The notes under the pieces: generated by a model
The model's database searches: none
The model's input: the letters and a program-made list of their open reading frames with translations, nothing else
Told to the model about the DNA's origin: nothing
Assembly (NCBI RefSeq): GCF_001420605.1
Contig: NZ_LJIZ01000003.1
Coordinates: 124,001-188,000 of the forward strand
DNA: 64,000 nucleotides
Source: Bacillus sp. FJAT-25509
GTDB taxonomy: Bacteria; Bacillota; Bacilli; Bacillales; Bacillaceae_G
Direction of reading: 5' to 3'
In this document: piece after piece, positions 26,197-34,152 of the stretch
Position numbering within the stretch: position 1 is the first letter of the stretch
How the letters are laid out: each line of letters begins with the position of its first letter
Translations under genes and position numbers: made by a program

Positions 26197-26657
26197 CATA
26201 TCACCTCTCTTTGACTGGATAGGTTTTCGTTTTTGATTACTTCTTCGAGATAAACGAATTGCTTTCGCATATTCTTTTTGCTTTTTCGAGCAAAAAAAAT
26301 GGAGGCTAAAATGTAATTCCAATTTTGTAGTGCTGTTGCAGCCTGGTAGCCTTCTTTATAATGGATTTCAACGCCATTTTCATTATCGGTTAAAGTATAT
26401 GCCATTGTATTGATTCCTTTTAAATGTTCAATCGTAGCTCGATATTCTTTCGATGGAATCAGCTCATCGATGTGAACTTTCACTGGTGTATCATAACCCA
26501 TGCGGTTTTTGATATTCTTTTGATAGGAAAAATTCTTCGCTAATTGTTCTTTCGAAATCGTCTGGCCTGTACTCTGTTTGAAATCTTGTATAATGGAACG
26601 AAGCAATTGCTCGAAAACCTCTTCTGCGCGAACTTGCAACTGTACGTTTAATTCCAT
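26196..26657 (-). CDS. DUF3284 family protein of the PTS operon
   Basis: A 153-residue soluble protein of the DUF3284 family, which occurs mainly in lactose/cellobiose-type PTS operons and has no assigned reaction. Recognisable stretches are LQVRAEEVFEQLLRSIIQDF and GYDTPVKVHIDELIPSKEYR, with a basic C-terminus (FFARKSKKNMRKQFVYLEEV). Its ATG overlaps the stop of the PTS IIA gene as TAATG and there is no strong separate ribosome-binding site, so translation is probably coupled. A GTG 12 bases upstream is possible but unsupported. Confidence 0.8.
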   Translation of the reverse strand: MELNVQLQVRAEEVFEQLLRSIIQDFKQSTGQTISKEQLAKNFSYQKNIKNRMGYDTPVKVHIDELIPSKEYRATIEHLKGINTMAYTLTDNENGVEIHYKEGYQAATALQNWNYILASIFFARKSKKNMRKQFVYLEEVIKNENLSSQREVI

Positions 26658-26983
26658 TAGTTTGCACACTCAAAAGCAGCTAGTTTCTTATATAAACCAA
26701 TAAACTCTTCTGCCATAATTTTGATCGTCTCTGCGCTCATCATTTGATCTTCAGCGTGAACCAACAGTAAGTTAATGTCTGTTTTTTCACCACTTGCTTC
26801 TTGTTGGATTAATTTTGCGTGATAGTGATGTCCATTTTTAAACAGATCGAGTCCTTCTTCTATTAAGGAAGCAGCTTTTTCAAAATCGCCATTTTTTGCT
26901 TCGACCATCGCTTCTAAATACATGGATTTTGCAGAACCAACTGCTGAAATGATTTGAAAACAAATTAATTCGTTATTTTCCAT
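26657..26983 (-). CDS. PTS lactose/cellobiose-type IIA component
   Basis: A 108-residue phosphocarrier of the LacF/CelC family that passes phosphate from HPr to IIB. The all-helical pattern ELICFQIISAVGSAKSMYLE, EAMVEAKNGDFEKAASLIEE and the active-site LLLVHAEDQMMSAE with its His are present. ATG 26983 is chosen over a TTG 6 bases upstream because GGGGG sits 8 bases before it. It follows the IIC gene after a 15-bp perfect hairpin and precedes the DUF3284 gene with a 1-base overlap. Confidence 0.93.
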   Translation of the reverse strand: MENNELICFQIISAVGSAKSMYLEAMVEAKNGDFEKAASLIEEGLDLFKNGHHYHAKLIQQEASGEKTDINLLLVHAEDQMMSAETIKIMAEEFIGLYKKLAAFECAN

Positions 26984-27012
26984 TTTCAATTCCCCCTACT
27001 TGTTTTTTAACA

Positions 27013-27047
27013 AATAGAGAAAAGAAGGCTTTCTTCTTTTCTCTATT
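27013..27047 (-). terminator. Perfect 15-bp hairpin between PTS IIC and IIA genes
   Basis: AATAGAGAAAAGAAG pairs with CTTCTTTTCTCTATT around a 5-base loop, in a 74-bp gap inside the operon. The minus-strand sequence after it is only moderately T-rich (TTTGTT), so it may be a partial terminator or an mRNA-stabilising end that sets IIB/IIC above the downstream genes. Confidence 0.65.
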
Positions 27048-27064
27048 ATAGTTTGTTATGAAAC

Positions 27065-28393
27065 TTATTTTGCTTCGTGACGGTTTGCTAATTTAATGAA
27101 TGGGTAATAAATGACAACCGCAATCGCTAAGTTGACAATCGCCACTAAAGCGGCTTTGATGTCTCCGGATGTTGATAAGAATGCACTTAGACCAACTGGT
27201 GTAACCCACGGTACAACAACGTTCGTATAACCAATGAAACCTGTTATAGTCGCTACATAAGCTGTAAGGGTTAGGACAACTGGCACGATCAAGAACGGAA
27301 TGATTAAAATCGGGCTTAACACGACTGGTAATCCAAACATGATTGGTTCGTTAATTTGGAAGAGCGAGGCTGCTCCACCAATTTTCGAAATTTCGCGATA
27401 ATCGCGACGCTTCGAAGCGATAAAGATCGCGATGACAAGAGATAGTGTCGCACCGGCACCGCCTAGGTGAACAAATGAATCAAAGAAAACAGATGTGAAG
27501 ACGTTGTGTCCCCCGCTTGCATTGGCTGCAACTTGTGGCAGATAAATCGCGTTTGTAATCGCGCCCATCATGTTACCGCCATGTAAACCGAAGAACCATA
27601 GTACTTGAATCATTAAGACGTAGATAATAGCTGAGAATGGATTTTGTGATAAATGCATGAATGGATCAGTGATGAATTTTGTGATTAAGTCAAATAGATT
27701 TGTTTCAACTAAGATTTTTGCTTCATTTAAGATTGAGAATAAAACTGGTACAAGCGCACCAACGAGAATCGCTACTAAACCAGGGATGATTGCCGCGAAT
27801 GCACGTCCAACTGCTGGTGGTACATTATCTGGTAATTTAATTGTTAGATTTTTCTTCATTAAAAAGATAAATATTTGTGTGATGACTAATGTGACGATGA
27901 TCGCTGTTAATAAAGCTCCGAAGTTAAAGTATTGCCAACCAAAGTTCCCCCATGTTCCTTGTGTCGTTTTGCCATCTGCTAAAGTAACCGTTACTCCTTG
28001 GGGAGTTAATGCCAGAAAACCTGCTACAGCAACGACGGCAGCTGATAAAGGGTTCACTTCGTACGATTTTGCTAAACTATAAGCGACTGTAAATACTAAT
28101 ACTAGTGCTAGTACGGCGAATGTTCCCCACCAAATATTTCCCATCAGAGGCTGAAGGTATTTTGTTGTAAATTGCAGATATCCACTTGTTTCTGGTTTTA
28201 AGTTAAACCAGTCTGCCATCAATGAAGCTGGTGTAAAGAAAACGTTGTTTAATAAGACTGCTAATGATCCTGCCATGACTAGTGGCATTAATGCAACGAA
28301 TCCATCGCGGATTGCGACTAAATGACGCTGTCCACCAATTTTAGCGGCAATTGGTACAAAGTGCTCTTCCATCCATTTAATGAAACGATTCAT
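27065..28393 (-). CDS. PTS lactose/cellobiose-type IIC permease
   Basis: A 442-residue integral membrane sugar permease (CelB/ChbC family) that translocates and phosphorylates a disaccharide. About ten hydrophobic segments are visible; diagnostic stretches include RHLVAIRDGFVALMPLVMAG near the N-terminus, FGLHGGNMMGAITNAIYLPQ and GGAASLFQINEPIMFGLPVV with the substrate-contact Asn-Glu-Pro. The adjacent mupG makes a MurNAc-GlcNAc-type muropeptide sugar a likely substrate, though the IIC family itself is typical of beta-glucosides such as chitobiose or cellobiose. A ribosome-binding site (GAGGGAGG) precedes the ATG. Confidence 0.94.
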   Translation of the reverse strand: MNRFIKWMEEHFVPIAAKIGGQRHLVAIRDGFVALMPLVMAGSLAVLLNNVFFTPASLMADWFNLKPETSGYLQFTTKYLQPLMGNIWWGTFAVLALVLVFTVAYSLAKSYEVNPLSAAVVAVAGFLALTPQGVTVTLADGKTTQGTWGNFGWQYFNFGALLTAIIVTLVITQIFIFLMKKNLTIKLPDNVPPAVGRAFAAIIPGLVAILVGALVPVLFSILNEAKILVETNLFDLITKFITDPFMHLSQNPFSAIIYVLMIQVLWFFGLHGGNMMGAITNAIYLPQVAANASGGHNVFTSVFFDSFVHLGGAGATLSLVIAIFIASKRRDYREISKIGGAASLFQINEPIMFGLPVVLSPILIIPFLIVPVVLTLTAYVATITGFIGYTNVVVPWVTPVGLSAFLSTSGDIKAALVAIVNLAIAVVIYYPFIKLANRHEAK

Positions 28394-28438
28394 TTATTGA
28401 ATCCTCCCTCATTTGTTTTTTCTTTTTACACGAAACTA

Positions 28439-28741
28439 TTAGCCTAATCGAGCAAGTGCATCCTCTAAAACTTTTTTTCCATTCATAGTGCCATAAGACA
28501 CCATATCGATTACTGATACGGGAATTTTGTGTTGAACCATTTCGTTGATTTTTCCTTCAAGGTATTTCACTTGTGGTCCAAGAAGAATAATATCTGCTTT
28601 CTCCCAAACGGATTTTGCTTCAGCTTCCGCATTTGCCCAGATATTTACTTCGATTCCTTCCTTAGCTGCATGATCCTTCATTTTGTTGACCAGTAAACTC
28701 GTTGACATACCTGCTGAACAAACTAACATGATATTAACCAT
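28439..28741 (-). CDS. PTS lactose/cellobiose-type IIB component
   Basis: A 100-residue cytoplasmic phosphotransfer domain whose active Cys lies in MLVCSAGMSTSLLVNKM, the P-loop-like motif of the family. The rest (ADIILLGPQVKYLEGKI, IPVSVIDMVSYGTMNGKKVL) is typical. It is the first gene of the minus-strand operon IIB-IIC-IIA-DUF3284-mupG, with AGGAGGAGA upstream. The operator palindrome and a weak catabolite-response element lie in its leader. Confidence 0.94.
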   Translation of the reverse strand: MVNIMLVCSAGMSTSLLVNKMKDHAAKEGIEVNIWANAEAEAKSVWEKADIILLGPQVKYLEGKINEMVQHKIPVSVIDMVSYGTMNGKKVLEDALARLG

Positions 28742-28835
28742 TCTTTATCTCCTCCTAATGATTTTATAAATTAACACTCGAATTTGGGCTCAAACTGACC
28801 GAAAACAGTTTTAGCTTTTCCCCTCCTTTTTGTGA

Positions 28836-28849
28836 AGCGCTTTCTTATA
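28836..28849 (-). promoter_or_regulatory. Possible weak cre (CcpA) site upstream of the PTS operon
   Basis: AGAAAGCGCTTCAC (minus strand) keeps the AAGCGCTT core of the catabolite-response element but misses four positions of the 14-base consensus. Carbon catabolite repression of such an operon is expected. Confidence 0.35.
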
Positions 28850-28893
28850 GGTCAAATATACTATATTAACTAGCAGGTAGGCCTAAAGAAATA

Positions 28894-28910
28894 TGTACAC
28901 TTTGTGTACA
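28894..28910. promoter_or_regulatory. 17-bp palindromic operator upstream of the PTS operon
   Basis: TGTACAC TTT GTGTACA, a perfect 7-bp dyad around three T, about 155 bp before the IIB start. It has the form of a GntR/RpiR/LacI-type operator. No regulator gene is adjacent, so the controlling protein must be elsewhere. Confidence 0.6.
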
Positions 28911-28968
28911 ATTTCACAAAAGAATCCAAATCATGTTTTTTGAACTTCTCGATCACTTGCTAAATGTC

Positions 28969-29005
28969 AAAAAACACCCTGCTCTACTCGAACAAGGTGT
29001 TTTTC
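28969..29005 (-). terminator. Terminator for the minus-strand transcript from 29.3 kb
   Basis: AAAAACACC with GGTGTTTTT; T run on the minus strand. Confidence 0.65.
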
Positions 29006-29319
29006 ATTTTACTAAACTGTCAGTCGAAATCTATTTTTAAGTACCGAAAATTTCATACACGTACTGTTATCGTTCCATGTCCACCATCTCCAAAGAGCAG
29101 GAAATACGTCATAGAAATAAATTACAGAGACGACGAGGTTTGGCAATGCGAGAATCGCAAACATTTTCGTCACGATTTTGTTTCAATTATGTCCAAAAAT
29201 TCGTTTTCATTTGGACTCCATTGACGGTGGATGCGTGGAAGATCATTGATAAAATTTAGCACCACCTATTTGACGCTTTATTCAAAAATAAATATGCAAT
29301 GGGCTAACCTTTGATTATA
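29006..29319. other. Intergenic region without a recognised gene
   Basis: About 310 bases. Overlapping frames exist on both strands (an 86-codon plus-strand frame, a 50-codon minus-strand frame), but none has a ribosome-binding site or a recognisable product. Base composition is less AT-rich than in neighbouring gaps, so it may be a decayed gene. Confidence 0.4.
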
Positions 29320-30132
29320 TTATTGGAACTTCCAATAGCCATCAAACATTTCAAAAAATTGACTCTGATTCGTGTCAGTAAGGTTAACTAAAAAAGGAGT
29401 CTCACCTTTTTCTTTTAATATGGAAGCAGCGGGACCATCTCCCATTGGTGTACAAAATAATAAATTAGTTCCGTTTAATTTTAATATTTCACACCGAGCA
29501 TTGATTTCCGTATCAATATACTGCTCGCTTTGTTTAAGTCCAAATAAATTCTTCCAAATTTCTAATGTCTCATCCAAATTATTTACCACAATCCCTACAC
29601 TTTCCAATTTTGGTACACCTATTATATGTGATCCTATAAGTCCTTGGTCTTCCAGTTGCGAATACCTTTCTTCATCTGATTTTTCCCATTCAATAAAAAA
29701 TGGTAAAATAACCTTTTTTTCCGGGTATTTAGGGAATAGCAATGACCACCTGATTAATTGACCATCAGCACGAACTCTCTCCCCACTAAGAGGTCCATAT
29801 ACTGTCAGCCCTTCTGATTTAAGTTTTACTGCTAGTTCTTTAATTTGATTAGTTCGAATCGCTACTGTCGCAGGACCTTCCCGACTTTCTTTTGCTAGTT
29901 GTTCAACGATTTGCGTAATCAATCGATTTTCATCATGTTTTTCAGCTATTAATAAATTTTCAATTCCTAAAAATTCAATATAACTTAAGCCGAAATAGGA
30001 TAGGGTATTATATGTTCCCCAAGACTCATGTCGGCCTCCATTAACAACATGAATTCCTCTTTGTTTTAAGGGTAAAATTGCTTCCTCTGGTTTCTTAAAG
30101 AACCATACAAGATGATCAAAGAATAAATCCAT
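29320..30132 (-). CDS. VOC/glyoxalase-like domain protein (Glyoxalase_3 type)
   Basis: A 270-residue protein with two vicinal-oxygen-chelate-like halves. The N-terminal half starts MDLFFDHLVWFFKKPEEAIL and contains GGRHESWGTYNTLSYFGLSY followed by IEFLGIE, the pattern of the Glyoxalase_3 family. The second half carries VGIVVNNLDETLEIWKNLFG, a classic VOC opening. Members of this family are poorly characterised; dioxygenase, lyase or resistance functions are all possible. The open frame continues 138 bases upstream, but AAAGGAG lies 7 bases before the ATG at 30132. The upstream bases are a flavoprotein remnant. Confidence 0.8.
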   Translation of the reverse strand: MDLFFDHLVWFFKKPEEAILPLKQRGIHVVNGGRHESWGTYNTLSYFGLSYIEFLGIENLLIAEKHDENRLITQIVEQLAKESREGPATVAIRTNQIKELAVKLKSEGLTVYGPLSGERVRADGQLIRWSLLFPKYPEKKVILPFFIEWEKSDEERYSQLEDQGLIGSHIIGVPKLESVGIVVNNLDETLEIWKNLFGLKQSEQYIDTEINARCEILKLNGTNLLFCTPMGDGPAASILKEKGETPFLVNLTDTNQSQFFEMFDGYWKFQ

Positions 30133-30155
30133 TATCGTACTCCTTTCACTCGATA

Positions 30156-30245
30156 TTATGTATTTCTTGAAGAGATTATTAAGCCACTTAAACCCGCACC
30201 TACAATGATTACAGGATTGTTTATATTTTGTTCTCCATCTGAACG
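30156..30245 (-). pseudogene. Remnant of a flavoprotein N-terminus (Rossmann motif)
   Basis: The minus strand reads NNPVIIVGAGLSGLIISSRN then TAA, with no Met before it. GAGLSG is the dinucleotide-binding G-x-G-x-x-G of FAD-dependent oxidoreductases. Only about 25 codons remain, squeezed between the aminotransferase and VOC genes, so a flavoprotein gene was deleted here. Confidence 0.65.
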
Positions 30246-30266
30246 TATCTATGTTGTATACCTGAA

Positions 30267-31469
30267 TCATAAAAGAGTAAATGCTTTTTCTAATTCACTA
30301 TGCAATACTTCTCCCATAATCTTCATACCTTTATGAATTTGTTCTTTAGACATATTTGAGTAATTTAAACGTAAAGTATTTTTCTTTGTTCCATTTGGAA
30401 AAAATGGGGCACCAGGAACAAAAGCAACATTATTTTCCAAACATTTAGAGAATAATTCCCCGGAATCAACAAACTCAGGTAGCTCAATCCAAATAAATAA
30501 TCCACCTTCTGGCAAACTATAGTTTATATTTTTTGGGAAAAATTCTTTGATACAAGATAACATAGTTGTGCATCTTTCTTTATATACAGCTTTTATTTTA
30601 TTAATGTGTTCATCGATATTGTAAAGTTCCAAATACTTAGCAGTAATTCTTTGAGCAAAGCTATCAGTATGTAAATCGGCAGTTTGCTTAAAAGCAACGT
30701 ACTTTTCAATGAAAGATTCGTCTGCACAAATCCAGCCAAGACGCAGACCTGGAGTAAAAATCTTAGAAAAGGTACTTATATAAATAACTCTACCTTCTGT
30801 GTCAAAATGTTTCACAGGAGGTAGTGCGTCTCCAGCAAATCTTATAGCTCCATATGGATTATCCTCTACAATTAATACATCGTATTGCGTAGCAAGCTCA
30901 ATCATTCTCTTTCGTCTTTCGAGCTTTAATGTGCGCCCTGTAGGATTTTGGAAAACTGGAATAGTATAGATAAATTTCGTGTTTGGATTCTCTTGCAGTT
31001 TTTTCTCTAGCTGCTCCATAACCATTCCTTCATCATCCATAGCTACCTCAACAAATTTGGGATTGTATGACATAAATGCATTAATTGCCGCAAGATAGGT
31101 TGGGCTTTCGCAAATAATAGTGTCTCCATCATTGATGAATAATCTTCCAGTGAGGTCGATTGCTTGTTGGGATCCTGATGTGATAAGAACATTTTCAATA
31201 TTAGAGTTTATTCCTATTAATTCCATCCTTTGACAAATAGCATGTCTTAAAGGAATGTATCCTTCGGTCGTACTATATTGAAGAGAAGCTGCACCTTGTT
31301 CATTCAATACTGTATTGCATGCATCCTTAAGAGCTTCCACAGGAAATAACTCTGGCGCTGGTAGGCCTCCCGCAAAAGAGATGATTTCTGGTCTTTCTGT
31401 TACTTTCAATATTTCACGTGTCTCAGAAGATTTCACTAAATGAGTTCTATCAGAAAATCTATTTTTCAA
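30267..31469 (-). CDS. PLP-dependent class I/II aminotransferase (2-aminoadipate/LysN-like)
   Basis: A 400-residue fold-type I aminotransferase. Markers: ISFAGGLPAPELFPVEALKD, QYSTTEGYIPLRHAICQRME, YTIPVFQNPTGRTL, LIVEDNPYGAIRF with the PLP-ring Asp, ISTFSKIFTPGLRLGW with the Schiff-base Lys and phosphate-binding Arg, and KNTLRLNYSN with the carboxylate-binding Arg. This set is typical of the LysN/ARO8/2-aminoadipate group, which has broad aromatic and aliphatic substrates. The start is TTG, set by GGGAGG 8 bases upstream; a TTGAAA-16-TATAAA promoter lies just before. Two operator-like repeats shared with the upstream mocR gene suggest that the MocR protein controls it. Confidence 0.9.
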   Translation of the reverse strand: MKNRFSDRTHLVKSSETREILKVTERPEIISFAGGLPAPELFPVEALKDACNTVLNEQGAASLQYSTTEGYIPLRHAICQRMELIGINSNIENVLITSGSQQAIDLTGRLFINDGDTIICESPTYLAAINAFMSYNPKFVEVAMDDEGMVMEQLEKKLQENPNTKFIYTIPVFQNPTGRTLKLERRKRMIELATQYDVLIVEDNPYGAIRFAGDALPPVKHFDTEGRVIYISTFSKIFTPGLRLGWICADESFIEKYVAFKQTADLHTDSFAQRITAKYLELYNIDEHINKIKAVYKERCTTMLSCIKEFFPKNINYSLPEGGLFIWIELPEFVDSGELFSKCLENNVAFVPGAPFFPNGTKKNTLRLNYSNMSKEQIHKGMKIMGEVLHSELEKAFTLL

Positions 31470-31539
31470 AATAAAACCCTCCCTTTTTTTATAGTAATTG
31501 ATTCATAGTTTTCAAACATCTTAACACGCACAAAAAAAC

Positions 31540-31561
31540 CATACAACGTTATAATTGTGTG
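31540..31561. promoter_or_regulatory. MocR-type operator copy 2, upstream of the aminotransferase
   Basis: CATACAA-N8-TTGTGTG, differing at one arm position from the perfect palindrome at 33001-33022. It is about 25 bp upstream of the aminotransferase -35 (TTGAAA). Confidence 0.65.
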
Positions 31562-31562
31562 G

Positions 31563-31584
31563 CAAACAATTTTATAAGTGTATG
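31563..31584. promoter_or_regulatory. MocR-type operator copy 3, upstream of the aminotransferase
   Basis: CAAACAA-N8-GTGTATG; on the minus strand CATACAC-N8-TTGTTTG, one mismatch per arm. It lies one base after copy 2, giving a 23-bp tandem spacing. Confidence 0.5.
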
Positions 31585-31597
31585 GTAAATAATATTA

Positions 31598-32983
31598 TTA
31601 AAGATTTTTTAGTAAACTTTTTAGGATCATCAATCCCTGCTCGAGCTCTTCAATCGTTTCTGGAGCACAGACAGAAACCCTAACAGCTCGCTCTGGAGCA
31701 CTTTTTCCAACCACAAAACGTTCCGCTGCATACACTTGTATTCCATGTTGAGCAGCCAACTTTTCAAATTCATCACCCGTGACTTTTCCTGGTAATAGTA
31801 ACCAACGAAATATACCTCTTTCACTACCTAAACATGTATAATCTGATAAATATTTATTTACGACTTGGTTTCTACGAATAGTTTGTTCACGATGAACCTT
31901 AATAATGTTCTCAAATTGATTCGATACTATAGTCCGTGCCGCTAGTTCTGAAAATAATGGGGAAACTGATATATTTAGATTATAAAGTGCCTTTGAAATT
32001 GACTCCTTGAATCGACTCGGCACAGCTACATAAGCTAACCGTAAACCTGGTGCAATTGATTTTGATAAACTTGCAATATAGATAGTTTGTTCTGATGCAA
32101 ATGATGCTACTGCTGGAATTGGTTTTTCGTTGAGTAGATTATATGTCGCATCTTCAATAATGAACTGATTATACTTTTTTGCAATTGCTGAAATCTTTTT
32201 ACGATTCTCTACAGACAAACAAGATGCTGTTGGATTATGATAATCTGGATTTAAATAGATCCCTTTAATGTTGTCATTTTTACACGCATATTCAAAGGCA
32301 TTTGGACACATTTCATAATTCTCTGACTTAATTGGTATTATTTGCACACTAAGCATCGCTGCAATCGTTTTTAAACCAGGATAGGTATGTTCGTCAGCAC
32401 CAATGCGATCCCCAGGCTTACAAATACTAGCCAGTGTAGCAGCAATCGCATTTTGTCCCCCATTTGCAAATAAAATATGATCGACTGTTGTTTCAAACCC
32501 GCCTCTTCGGATGAGTTTTATAGCTGCATCCTTTTGCCATAAGCTTTCTCCTGCTCTACCGTACCCAAACCATTTCTCATAATCTGTCTCTTGCAACATA
32601 TTTCTCAGTTGAAGTAGTAATGGCTCGTATGAAGCTTTATCGGGAAGTGTCGCACCCATTTCAATTAGATGCTTCGGTTTAGTATCTTCAAGTAAATACG
32701 AATTTGATAAAGCATCATACGATACAAATGTCCCACTTCCCACTGATGCACTTAACAATCCCTTCAATTCACACATTTTAAACGCTTTTGAAATGGTACT
32801 AAGATTTAAATCTAAATAATCGGCTAGTTCTCGCTGTGGGGGAAGTTTTGTCCCAGGTAATAAAACTCCGTTTAAAATATCATTTTCCAATTGCCCTGCG
32901 ATAGCCTGATAGATGGGCTTTTTATTTTTATCAATCGATGGCTTCCAGCTCATCGGATAGTTTTCGAAAGAATTAATCGACAT
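31598..32983 (-). CDS. MocR/GabR-type regulator (GntR helix-turn-helix fused to aminotransferase domain)
   Basis: A 461-residue transcription factor. The GntR winged helix comes first (YQAIAGQLENDILNGVLLPG, GTKLPPQRELADYLDLNLST), then a fold-type I aminotransferase-like domain for PLP-based sensing: NGGQNAIAATLASICKPGDR, YLNPDYHNPTASCLSVENRK, IASLSKSIAPGLRLAYV with the PLP-binding Lys and ERAVRVSVCAPETI. The ATG at 32983 is used because AAAAAGG precedes it and the longer frame would begin inside the palindrome at 33001-33022. That palindrome directly before the gene suggests autoregulation, as in GabR and PdxR. The neighbouring aminotransferase carries two similar sites. Confidence 0.92.
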   Translation of the reverse strand: MSINSFENYPMSWKPSIDKNKKPIYQAIAGQLENDILNGVLLPGTKLPPQRELADYLDLNLSTISKAFKMCELKGLLSASVGSGTFVSYDALSNSYLLEDTKPKHLIEMGATLPDKASYEPLLLQLRNMLQETDYEKWFGYGRAGESLWQKDAAIKLIRRGGFETTVDHILFANGGQNAIAATLASICKPGDRIGADEHTYPGLKTIAAMLSVQIIPIKSENYEMCPNAFEYACKNDNIKGIYLNPDYHNPTASCLSVENRKKISAIAKKYNQFIIEDATYNLLNEKPIPAVASFASEQTIYIASLSKSIAPGLRLAYVAVPSRFKESISKALYNLNISVSPLFSELAARTIVSNQFENIIKVHREQTIRRNQVVNKYLSDYTCLGSERGIFRWLLLPGKVTGDEFEKLAAQHGIQVYAAERFVVGKSAPERAVRVSVCAPETIEELEQGLMILKSLLKNL

Positions 32984-33000
32984 AATTTGCATCCTTTTTT

Positions 33001-33022
33001 CACACAATTATATAATTGTGTG
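33001..33022. promoter_or_regulatory. 22-bp perfect palindrome, probable MocR autoregulatory operator
   Basis: CACACAA-TTATATAA-TTGTGTG is an exact palindrome whose proximal end lies 18 bp before the MocR start codon. The AT core could overlap the -10 element. Confidence 0.7.
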
Positions 33023-33092
33023 GTTTATTAAACAAATATATATTCGATCGACTAAAGTAACAAATTTTTAAGTCATATGAATTGACCATCAT

Positions 33093-33123
33093 AAAAACTC
33101 CTCAACAAGGCAAGGAGTTTTTT
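33093..33123 (-). terminator. Terminator of the 144-aa protein gene
   Basis: AAAACTCCT with AGGAGTTTT, T-rich on both strands, just past the stop at 33126. Confidence 0.75.
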
Positions 33124-33125
33124 CT

Positions 33126-33560
33126 TCATTTATTTCGTTCCAGAAAATCCTTAACACCTTCGAAATGATTCTTCATTTTTCCATCGATTTTTTCAAAGAT
33201 ATAATGACCGTCTTTAGCAAACGAACTATTTGGTGTTGGGTGTGGATCAATCGAAGCAATATAGTGTCCCGAACTGAAATTCGTTGATGATACGTAGTGA
33301 ATATGTTGCGTAATAAAATGATGCACCCAATCAATTGCATGATAGTAAGCTTTCCCAATTATCATGTGTTCTGGATACAGGAAAAGTTTACTAGTTGGAA
33401 TCATTAATCCGACTACACCTACTCCTAATCCGACAAGTACCATTTTCTTTCCTATTTCTTTGGAACGTAGATTTTTCGTTTCCTCCTGAATGTGTTTGAA
33501 ATCACCTTCGATTAATAATTTTTTTTCATATGGATAATACGTTGCAAATCGTTTCATCAT
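33126..33560 (-). CDS. Hypothetical protein of 144 aa with one membrane segment
   Basis: The product starts with a charged region (RFATYYPYEKKLLIEGDFKH), has one hydrophobic stretch (MVLVGLGVGVVGLMIPTS) and then a soluble tail with many His and Ser (SSGHYIASIDPHPTPNSSFA) and KDGHYIFEKIDGKMKNHFEG. I do not recognise the family. GAGAGG lies before the paired ATG at 33560/33557; the longer frame to 33599 lacks a binding site. It stands alone with its own terminator. Confidence 0.6.
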   Translation of the reverse strand: MMKRFATYYPYEKKLLIEGDFKHIQEETKNLRSKEIGKKMVLVGLGVGVVGLMIPTSKLFLYPEHMIIGKAYYHAIDWVHHFITQHIHYVSSTNFSSGHYIASIDPHPTPNSSFAKDGHYIFEKIDGKMKNHFEGVKDFLERNK

Positions 33561-33876
33561 CCTGCATCCTCTCTCCCATATGACACTATTATTCATCACG
33601 TGTCCGTCTATTAAACGATATGAGACAACTGGTAAAGTATTCTAACAAATAGATGTACAATCATTATTAAAAAACATGATCCTCAACTATCACCACATGA
33701 TTCCGCTGATTCTACTAATTGAGACGCTCCTCACTCGTTTAAATTCAACTACGAGAAAGGATGTTCCGCTGCTGCTTCAAAACCCGAATTTCCTCTAGCA
33801 AACTCATTACTTTATATGTTTTTAAATAAATAAATAAATGAACAAATTCTAATACTAACCTCAAGAGGTGATATTA

Positions 33877-34050
33877 ATGACTAAATGGAATGAACAAGCC
33901 GCAGCAAATAATAATTTGCCATCTAGCACAATTCGTACATCTGAGCTTATGTTAGGTAAAAAAGCCGACCATGAATTTTCAGAAGATCTTTCTGATGGCG
34001 GAGAAAGAAATAAAAATATTGAGACGCTAAATAAAAATAGTAAGCAGTAA
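33877..34050 (+). CDS. Small hydrophilic protein of 57 aa
   Basis: A charged protein rich in Asn, Glu and Lys: MTKWNEQAAANNNLPSSTIR, then EFSEDLSDGGERNKNI near the end. The segment 'EFSEDLSDGGE' recalls small Bacillus sporulation proteins of the YfhD kind ('D.EFS.EL.D'), but this is only a resemblance. AAGAGGTG lies 6 bases before the ATG, and a strong terminator follows 27 bp after the stop, which supports it as a real gene. Confidence 0.6.
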   Translation: MTKWNEQAAANNNLPSSTIRTSELMLGKKADHEFSEDLSDGGERNKNIETLNKNSKQ

Positions 34051-34076
34051 TTGTTAGTATCCCTTAATTAACAAAA

Positions 34077-34110
34077 AAGAGCTAATCGAATACTTGTCGA
34101 TTAGCTCTTT
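34077..34110 (+). terminator. Terminator after the 57-aa protein gene
   Basis: AAGAGCTAATCGA with TCGATTAGCTCTT, 13 bp; T-rich on both strands, so it may also serve the opposing nagZ-type gene. Confidence 0.85.
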
Positions 34111-34152
34111 ACATTTTAGAAGTAATATTTAGTTGATAAATTGTCGCTTTAA

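Noticed and set aside
28964-29259. Overlapping 86- and 60-codon plus-strand frames
   Set aside because: Begin inside a terminator hairpin or have no ribosome-binding site, and the products resemble nothing known.
33720-33820. Short minus-strand frame starting MSLLEEIRVLKQQRN
   Set aside because: Only about 20 codons and no ribosome-binding site; probably chance or old debris.
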